A DNA stretch of 40,567 bases, taken from IMG/VR virus record IMGVR_UViG_3300033145_000158, positions 1 to 40,567 of that record; one strand, written 5' to 3'. This document shows, in pieces, positions 35,136-40,567 of this stretch. The notes beneath the pieces are model-generated. The model was given only the letters and a program-made list of their open reading frames with translations. It had not been told where the DNA came from and made no database searches. Each line of letters begins with the position of its first letter. The first letter of the stretch is position 1. Source of the DNA: a virus. A program made the position numbers and the translations under genes.

Positions 35136-37778
35136 ATGGCGATCAGTGCCGGGGATGTTTTAGTTAAGATAAACGGTGACACTGGAGACCTGGACAGAAA
35201 ATTATCCCAGGTCGACGGTAAAATCAAAACACATACCGACAAGTGGCAAAAGCGGATGAGAACAGTCGGGCTGGTTATGGTTGGTGCGGTTGCGGCTATT
35301 GGTGGGGCTTCCCTGAAGATGGCTGTGGACTTTGAGACTGCCTTTGCCGGTGTGCGTAAAACGGTAGATGCTACCGAGGAAGAGTTTGCCGGACTGGATG
35401 CTGAACTGAAAGCTATGACGAAAGAATTGCCGGTTACCTACACTGAGCTGGCCAGGATAGCCGAGGCAGCTGGGCAGTTGGGTATTGCCAAGGGTGATAT
35501 AATTGACTTCACCAACGTCATCGCTAAATTAGGGATGGCTACCAATATGACCGGTGAGGAAGCAGCTACATCCCTGGCTAGATTTATGAATATCACGGGG
35601 ATGGCGACTTCCGACATTGAAAAACTGGCCTCAGTCATTGTTGACTTAGGCAACAACAGCGCCACTACAGAGGCAGAGATTGTCGATATGGCCATGAGGT
35701 TAGCTGGTGCCGGTACTACTATCGGGATGTCCGAGACTCAGATTATGGCATTCGCCGCCGCTCTATCTTCAATGGGGCTTAGATCTGAGGCCGGCGGTAC
35801 TGCGTTCTCCAAGACAATGCTGGAGATGAACTCTGCTGTCGCCGGTGGCGGTGACGCTCTAATGGCTTTTGTTTCAACAGCGGGGATGGCTACCAGCGAA
35901 TTCTCCACTCTCTTCAAAGAAGATGCTACCGGGGCGGTAGTGAGCTTTATTGAGGGGTTAGGACGGATGAAATCTGCCGGAGAGGACATAACCCCTGTCC
36001 TTGATGAAGTAGGTTTAAGCGGCATCAGGGTGGTTGATACGTTACTAAGAGCATCCGGTAATATGGAACTGTTAACCGACGCCCAAAACCTAGCTATGGA
36101 AGCGTGGAAGGAAAACGCAGCGCTACAAGAGGAAGCTGCTAAAAGAATCGAGACCACCGCTTCTAAAATGCAGATACTCAAAAACGAGGTAGCATTAACA
36201 CAGGCTGCTCTCGGTGAAGCGTTACTCCCTATCTTAAAACGAGTAATGGACGCCTTAATTCCTATTATCAATAAGATGACTGCCTGGATAGAGAAATACC
36301 CCCAGTTGTCGGTTGCGATTCTGGCAGCCGTTGGTGCTATGGGTACTATGATGGTGATGATCGGTCCTTTGATGAAGATGTGGAGCGCTCTGCAGGCAAT
36401 CATACACTCGAACACCGTAGCATTGGTTGCTCATAAAGTCGCAATGATAGCACACAAGGTTGCTTCGTTTATAGCCATTGGAGTGATGAAGCTAATCACT
36501 ATGGCACAGTGGGCGTGGAACGCTGCCATGAATGCCAACCCTATCGGGGCGATTATCACTCTAATAGGATTACTGGTGGCGGCCGGCATATATCTCTACC
36601 GGAACTGGGATAAGGTGGTGACATTTTTCAAGGGCGCATGGCGAAAGATAAAGCTCTTTTTCCTGACAGGTGTTGAGAAAGTGCTGGGAATACTGGCCAA
36701 GTTTACCGGGTGGCTACCAGGGGTTGGTGATAAAATAACTGCTCTCCACGATAAAGTGGCCAATATGATTGACGCTGAGAAGATAGGTACTGATGCCAAC
36801 AATGCCGCACGTTCTTTTGCCGAATTGGAGCGAAAGGTAAGCGATGCCTCGGACGATATGGTGATTGATGCAGAGGAAGCTACACAAGCAGCTATTGATG
36901 GAGCTACCCGGGTTGCCAAGGAAGAGAAGCGAATACTAGATGAACGGGCCGGATACTACCGAGACCTCACATCTGAACGCCTGGGCTTAATAGATGACCA
37001 GATGATGGCTGAACTAGCAGCAATGGATCCAACAGGGGAGGTGGCCAGGTTAGCCGAGGAATACAATCAACTACAGGAAGGGGTAAAGGAAGAGGATGCA
37101 GAGCGCGATAGAGATATTGACGAACTTCATGTAAAATCCCTCAAAAAACGGCTTCGGGATGATGATGATTTATCCAGAATAGACAAAGAGCGGCTGAAAG
37201 ATGAAATAAAAGGGTATGAAGAAGATTGGAAGATAGAGGAAAAGGGCAACGAACTCCACAATGCAATAATGGGGGCTGGCGCTGAAGGCTACTTTGCCGA
37301 CCAGAAGGCGGCAATCAATGAGGGGTTAGCTGAAACGGTTACCACTTATAACGCAGACCTATTGGCTTTCCAGGAGATGAACGCCGACAAGCTAACTAAT
37401 ACCCAAGAGTTCCTAGACGAATACAACCGGATAATGAGTGGACTGGGGGCTACGCCTTCATACGAGTTTGAAATGCCCACCGTCCCTGCGCATGGCAGCG
37501 GTCCAATCATAACTTATATGGACCCTTCGCTAAAGAAAATGGCCGGTGGCGGTATGATACCCGAACCGACTTTGCTCTATGGACTAAAGAGTCAAAGGCC
37601 TTATGCCATAGCAGGAGAAGCTGGGCCCGAGCGAGTCGGCGGCGGGGGTGATACTTACCAGGTAATCATCAACAACCCTGTCGTACGGGAAGAAGACGAT
37701 ATTCGCAAAATAACCCAGCAAGTAGGGGTTGAATTGGGACGTGTCAGCAATAGGCGCATGAGGATGGTGGGACTATGA
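35136..37778 (+). CDS. Tape measure protein
   Basis: The product has 880 residues; ATG 35136. Residues about 60-260 match the TP901-type tape measure core: MAVDFETAFAGVRKTVDATE, YTELARIAEAAGQLGIAKGD, SLARFMNITGMATSDIEKLA, GNNSATTEAEIVDMAMRLAG. Hydrophobic stretches follow (LSVAILAAVGAMGTMMVMIG at about 390 and NPIGAIITLIGLLVAAGIYL at about 465), probably for membrane passage during ejection. The C-terminal third is coiled coil and ends in a beta segment (YQVIINNPVVREEDDI). At about 0.15 nm per residue, the usual rule, the tail would be near 130 nm. Confidence 0.9.
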   Translation: MAISAGDVLVKINGDTGDLDRKLSQVDGKIKTHTDKWQKRMRTVGLVMVGAVAAIGGASLKMAVDFETAFAGVRKTVDATEEEFAGLDAELKAMTKELPVTYTELARIAEAAGQLGIAKGDIIDFTNVIAKLGMATNMTGEEAATSLARFMNITGMATSDIEKLASVIVDLGNNSATTEAEIVDMAMRLAGAGTTIGMSETQIMAFAAALSSMGLRSEAGGTAFSKTMLEMNSAVAGGGDALMAFVSTAGMATSEFSTLFKEDATGAVVSFIEGLGRMKSAGEDITPVLDEVGLSGIRVVDTLLRASGNMELLTDAQNLAMEAWKENAALQEEAAKRIETTASKMQILKNEVALTQAALGEALLPILKRVMDALIPIINKMTAWIEKYPQLSVAILAAVGAMGTMMVMIGPLMKMWSALQAIIHSNTVALVAHKVAMIAHKVASFIAIGVMKLITMAQWAWNAAMNANPIGAIITLIGLLVAAGIYLYRNWDKVVTFFKGAWRKIKLFFLTGVEKVLGILAKFTGWLPGVGDKITALHDKVANMIDAEKIGTDANNAARSFAELERKVSDASDDMVIDAEEATQAAIDGATRVAKEEKRILDERAGYYRDLTSERLGLIDDQMMAELAAMDPTGEVARLAEEYNQLQEGVKEEDAERDRDIDELHVKSLKKRLRDDDDLSRIDKERLKDEIKGYEEDWKIEEKGNELHNAIMGAGAEGYFADQKAAINEGLAETVTTYNADLLAFQEMNADKLTNTQEFLDEYNRIMSGLGATPSYEFEMPTVPAHGSGPIITYMDPSLKKMAGGGMIPEPTLLYGLKSQRPYAIAGEAGPERVGGGGDTYQVIINNPVVREEDDIRKITQQVGVELGRVSNRRMRMVGL

Positions 37779-38521
37779 GCTATAGCTTAAACTTCAACGC
37801 AGTAGACTTATCTGGCTACGGACTTGTGGTTACCCATAGCAACCTGCCGGACTTCAGGCAGGACCACGATAGCCAGCTAATACAGAACACCAGCTATGGA
37901 TTTAAGTCGAAGAGACCGCCCAAGATAATCAACCTTGATGTCATCGTGAGCGGTGCCACCCGGGCGATCCTGGACGGTTATTTGGACAGTATCAAATCTG
38001 CTATAGTCCATGATACTGACAAAGTGCTAAAAATCGATATCGTAACTGATAGATACTGGAATGCCAGGAATATCGGTTTTGACGGCGGGTACCGGGCGGC
38101 CGGTATCTGGCAAGGCAACATAACATTCCAGGCCGACGACCCGATGGCCTATGATAACACGGAGACCTCGAGCGATTTCAATATCGACTCCGATCCGGAC
38201 ACGGTGATTGAGACGGTGGGGGGAAATGGGTTTATCAATCCAGTCTATACCCTAACCGCCGGCGAGGACCTAAGCGATGTTGATATCAAAGTCGAAAACA
38301 TCTACACCGGGGAAGAGATGATATGGGAAGGCTCTTTGTCTAACGGCGAGGAGCTGGAGATTGATGTTGCTGCCTGGGTAGTGAAGAAGGAAGGCACAGA
38401 GGATATGGACATCAGTGGTATTTTCCCCCGGTTAGTGGGCGGGATAAACAACTCGATTAAAGTAACCGGCTTCTCGACTACGGGGAGCCTCAATATCAAA
38501 TACAGAGCGAGATACTTGTAA
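37775..38521 (+). CDS. Distal tail (Dit-like) protein
   Basis: The product has 248 residues and starts in an ATGA overlap with the tape measure gene. NFNAVDLSGYGLVVTHSNLP, SKRPPKIINLDVIVSGATRA, KVLKIDIVTDRYWNARNIGF and ITFQADDPMAYDN are the features of siphovirus distal tail proteins: an early L-x-x-Y-G-L, P-x-x-I-x-L then F-x-A-D-D-P. The C-terminal galectin-like half (NPVYTLTAGEDLSDVDIKVE) is present. It should cap the tail and hold the fibre proteins encoded downstream. Confidence 0.8.
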   Translation: MSYSLNFNAVDLSGYGLVVTHSNLPDFRQDHDSQLIQNTSYGFKSKRPPKIINLDVIVSGATRAILDGYLDSIKSAIVHDTDKVLKIDIVTDRYWNARNIGFDGGYRAAGIWQGNITFQADDPMAYDNTETSSDFNIDSDPDTVIETVGGNGFINPVYTLTAGEDLSDVDIKVENIYTGEEMIWEGSLSNGEELEIDVAAWVVKKEGTEDMDISGIFPRLVGGINNSIKVTGFSTTGSLNIKYRARYL

Positions 38522-38537
38522 ACGGAGGTTAATTGAA

Positions 38538-39093
38538 ATGGCAGTAGCAGATTTGGTAGTGCAGCAATTCACCGGGGCAGGACCGACTAAGGACACGGTT
38601 ACCACACCCAGGCTATCGACCATGGACGACGATGCGCCGGGGACGGCTAACCCTTTGCCTATACCGGCGGCGGGAATCACGTTTTCATACTGGATGACTT
38701 TCACTATTGAACAATCATCAGTTCTATTCTGATGGCGCCTGTGGCTGGGCGTTAGGAACAAGCGGAGACTTGTTTATCGCTCAAAAGACCGGCACTGATA
38801 TGGGTGTCCCGGTAGCCAGCTATGACCAAGCCGGAGGTACGTTAGGCGTCACTGGCTACGATATGGACGATGTGACCAATGGCCATGCCTACTACAAGAC
38901 CGGCGTAGGCACTCACGCGGCCCCGGTCGCAGTCGATAGCCTAACCAGTGGGGCGACAATGACCGTTGATGCCGGAGACCATACTATTGCTGAAGGATTT
39001 AAGGGAATTGTGATTCAGGCGGAAGTTGACACCGACGCGACCCGCGGAGCCCAGGCAGCCGAAACGCTGACTTTCCAATATGATGAGGTATAG
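38538..39093 (+). pseudogene. Tail-tip protein gene split by a one-base frameshift
   Basis: ATG 38538 follows ACGGAGGTTAATTGAA. The first frame (64 residues, to 38732) ends SYWMTFTIEQSSVLF. The next frame, offset +1, gives NNHQFYSDGACGWALGTSGD through ETLTFQYDEV to 39093. The S-Y-W ... F-Y-S/T-D-G ... F-x-Y-D-E order is that of one continuous small tail protein in other phages. The 556-base span is one base more than a multiple of 3. The second frame has only a TTG (38707) without a binding site. Sequencing error, true decay and recoding are all possible. The junction lies between 38698 and 38732. Confidence 0.65.
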
Positions 39094-39144
39094 TTTACAT
39101 AATATTATTCTGGGTACCATGCTTTAATTAAGGAGTTTGAAACT

Positions 39145-39567
39145 TTGGTAACAGAGATGTTCTGGTGTGCCGAATATAATAACGGCCTAGCCTTGCCCGA
39201 GTACGATATCATCACCGGCAAGGTCAACAAGTTTGCTCAGGTAGACCATAAGAACGTGCTCCGTTTCTGGTGGCTGCCGGTGACGCCCGACATGTGCCCC
39301 CGGTTTCCTAACGTGCGGGTTAATCCGAGGCTTAAAAGGCACGCCGTAGATACTAACGGGAGCAAAGGATTTGTTGCCCGGCGGATAGGCGTATCGCTGA
39401 CATTCGGCAAGCCCTCAGTATCGGTACCGCCCAAGCGGGTTATCTGCTATGTGCTGGGAATAGAGGGCGGACCCCGGAGAGAGATATACCCTGACGGTCA
39501 TGTGGTTAACAAGGAGCTACCGACCAGTGGGGAGACACAGGATTTATTGCATCACGGGCAAAAATAA
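39145..39567 (+). CDS. Tail-region hypothetical protein, 140 aa
   Basis: TTG 39145 lies 9 bases after AAGGAG; ATG 39157 is an alternative. The product has aromatic-rich strands at first (MFWCAEYNNGLALPEYDIIT, VLRFWWLPVTPDMCPRF) and ends in IEGGPRREIYPDGHVVNKEL. I recognise no family and no lysozyme or amidase motif, although it lies where some phages carry tail-tip enzymes. A virion or fibre-assembly role is possible. Confidence 0.5.
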   Translation: MVTEMFWCAEYNNGLALPEYDIITGKVNKFAQVDHKNVLRFWWLPVTPDMCPRFPNVRVNPRLKRHAVDTNGSKGFVARRIGVSLTFGKPSVSVPPKRVICYVLGIEGGPRREIYPDGHVVNKELPTSGETQDLLHHGQK

Positions 39568-39583
39568 AAAGGGGGATAATACA

Positions 39584-39952
39584 ATGCTAACTAAAGGGAA
39601 ATACGGTTTACACGGAAGGTTAATCAATCCCGAAAGAATACAGGTAGAAACCACACAGATGGATATGACTAAGGCATATCGTGAGTGGAAAGAAAAGAGA
39701 GGGCAGGATGCCGCCGATGAAAGTAAGGCTAAGTTTATTGAGGTTGAGTTTCTGCCTGAAAAGGACGATGCACAGTTAGCTTTAGGCAAGAAAGCCACCT
39801 TGTACCTCAATCCTAAGACTAAAGCAACGTGGTATGAGTATACCGATAGACCTATGGAGAACTCACCCACCTTGACTGCGAAGCTAGATGAACTCACGGC
39901 ATCTATAGCTTTACTGAATGACAAGATGGATGCGATGGAGCAAGCTAAATAA
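39584..39952 (+). CDS. Tail-region hypothetical protein with C-terminal coil
   Basis: The chosen start is ATG 39584 after AAAAAGGGGGATAATACA; the frame from 39500 lies in the upstream gene. The 122-residue product begins LTKGKYGLHGRLINPERIQV, has KATLYLNPKTKATWYEYTDR in the middle and a coiled C-terminus (LTAKLDELTASIALLNDKMD). The middle phrase, W-Y-E-Y-x-D-R-P followed by a coil, is common in short phage proteins encoded near tail fibres. It could be a fibre chaperone or connector. Confidence 0.55.
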   Translation: MLTKGKYGLHGRLINPERIQVETTQMDMTKAYREWKEKRGQDAADESKAKFIEVEFLPEKDDAQLALGKKATLYLNPKTKATWYEYTDRPMENSPTLTAKLDELTASIALLNDKMDAMEQAK

Positions 39953-39963
39953 GAAGGTAGTTG

Positions 39964-40567
39964 ATGGCTGATTACGTTTATGCTGGCGGGTCTGTTAATG
40001 AAGTCTGGCAGATAGACAAGTCTGATTTATCTTATGTTGCTAAGTGTAACTATGGGAGTAGTGTTTATGCTGTCTGCGTAGATGATACCCACGTTTATGC
40101 TGGGGGAGTTACCGTCGATGATGTTTGGCAAATCGGCGTTTCTGATATGGTTAAAGACGCCGAGTGTAACTATGGGAATACTCTTAGAAGTGTCTGCGTA
40201 GATGATACCCACGTTTATTGTGGGGGCTATAGTAAGTCCGATATGGTCAAAGACCGTGAGCTTAACTATGGAGATGATGTTCTTGCTGTCTGCGTAGATG
40301 ATACCCATGTCTACTGTGGTGGTGCTATCGTTGGTGAAGTCTGGCAGATAGACAAGTCTGATTTATCTTATGTTGCTAAGTGTAACTATGGAGACTCTGT
40401 TTTCTGTGTCTGCGTAGATGATACCCACGTTTATGCTGGGGGCTTAAGCATTAATGATGTTTGGCAAATCGGCGTTTCTGATATGGTTAAAGACGCCGAG
40501 TGTAACTATGGGAATACTCTTAGAAGTGTCTGCGTAGATGATACCCACGTTTATTGTGGGGGCTATA
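39964..40567 (+). CDS. Tail fibre with beta-propeller-like repeats, 5' part
   Basis: ATG 39964 follows AAGAAGGTAGTTG. The frame stays open to the window end and continues in phase at base 1. The product is built of 39-40-residue units: VYAGGSVNEVWQIDKSDL, then CNYGSSVYAVCVDDTH, repeated with changes. Each unit looks like a four-stranded propeller blade (WD40/PQQ-like), with V-W-Q-I, C-N-Y-G and V-C-V-D-D-T-H as landmarks. One unit (40165-40260) is 8 codons shorter. Joined with 1-1329 the protein would have about 621 residues and 7-8 blades plus a repeat stalk. It is probably the receptor-binding tail fibre. Confidence 0.75.
   Translation, partial: MADYVYAGGSVNEVWQIDKSDLSYVAKCNYGSSVYAVCVDDTHVYAGGVTVDDVWQIGVSDMVKDAECNYGNTLRSVCVDDTHVYCGGYSKSDMVKDRELNYGDDVLAVCVDDTHVYCGGAIVGEVWQIDKSDLSYVAKCNYGDSVFCVCVDDTHVYAGGLSINDVWQIGVSDMVKDAECNYGNTLRSVCVDDTHVYCGGY
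40045..40567 (+). repeat. 120-bp tandem repeats (end of window) and 67-bp terminal overlap
   Basis: Units start at 40045, 40165, 40261, 40381 and 40501, spaced 120, 96, 120 and 120 bases. The 67 bases at 40501-40567 equal those at 1-67 and at 40165-40231. The contig thus ends inside the repeat, either because the assembly circularised or because it stopped at unresolved repeats. The true number of units is uncertain. Confidence 0.9.

Noticed and set aside
38707-39093. Independent 128-codon gene starting at TTG 38707
   Set aside because: There is no ribosome binding site and its sequence continues the pattern of the frame starting at 38538, so a frameshifted single gene is more likely.
39145-39567. 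Endolysin
   Set aside because: No catalytic motif of lysozymes, amidases or NlpC/P60 peptidases can be seen.
40027-40308. 93-codon frame on the - strand over the 120-bp repeats
   Set aside because: It is repetitive only because the + strand gene is; no start signal is present.
39964-40567. Diversity-generating retroelement target
   Set aside because: Variable positions occur in repeats, but no reverse transcriptase or template repeat with adenine bias is seen in the window.
40045-40567. CRISPR array
   Set aside because: The repeat is 120 bp, in frame and coding, without short repeat/spacer alternation.

Overview
The window is almost certainly the near-complete genome of one tailed bacteriophage. 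All genes lie on the + strand, packed with ATGA, TGATG or TAATG start/stop overlaps, and most start codons follow strong GGAGG-type ribosome binding sites. The head, connector and long-tail genes come in the order usual for siphoviruses: a tail tube protein, a frameshifted tail assembly chaperone pair, an 880-residue tape measure and a Dit-like protein, with no sheath gene. The first 67 bases are identical to the last 67 (1-67 = 40501-40567) and lie in phase inside one repeat-rich gene. The contig is therefore probably circular or circularly permuted at about 40.5 kb, but the same 67 bases occur a third time at 40165-40231, so the repeat number at the junction is not secure.

Layout. 1-3.7 kb: receptor-binding and tail-tip genes (a fibre with beta-propeller-like and 14-15-residue repeats, hub-domain proteins, a discoidin-like domain). 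3.7-4.4 kb: three small membrane proteins, probably lysis-related. 4.5-4.6 kb: a strong terminator. 4.65 kb: a consensus promoter overlapped by a palindrome in front of a ribbon-helix-helix repressor. 5-10.6 kb: early and replication genes (a Gp3/RDF-like protein, an HNH nuclease, a replication initiator with internal direct repeats, a DnaC-like helicase loader). 10.6-13.8 kb: an AT-rich run of tiny unknown genes with its own promoter and a PD-(D/E)XK nuclease. 13.9-17.7 kb: DNA metabolism (VRR-NUC nuclease, cytosine methyltransferase, a SNF2-like helicase fused to a second methyltransferase). 18.0-23.9 kb: packaging and portal. 23.9-33.3 kb: head genes, including a block of lectin-like and beta-helix proteins between the capsid and connector genes. 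33.4-40.6 kb: the tail.

The most unusual item is in the large terminase. Its nuclease motif is interrupted by a complete-looking intein (19324-20226), and inside that intein a 199-residue HNH homing endonuclease is encoded in a different reading frame with its own ribosome binding site. The splicing frame stays open through the whole overlap. Other points of note are a 90-nt three-way-junction RNA-like element at 7778-7867, a tail hub split over separate genes, a ChaB-zinc-protease-scaffold fusion with a possible internal start, a canonical CCCTTTA slippery site, and two structural genes each broken by one base.

The host cannot be named from the sequence. I see no integrase, no classical repressor, no tRNA and no recognisable endolysin. 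A host without a normal peptidoglycan wall is one speculative reading; a divergent lysin is another.
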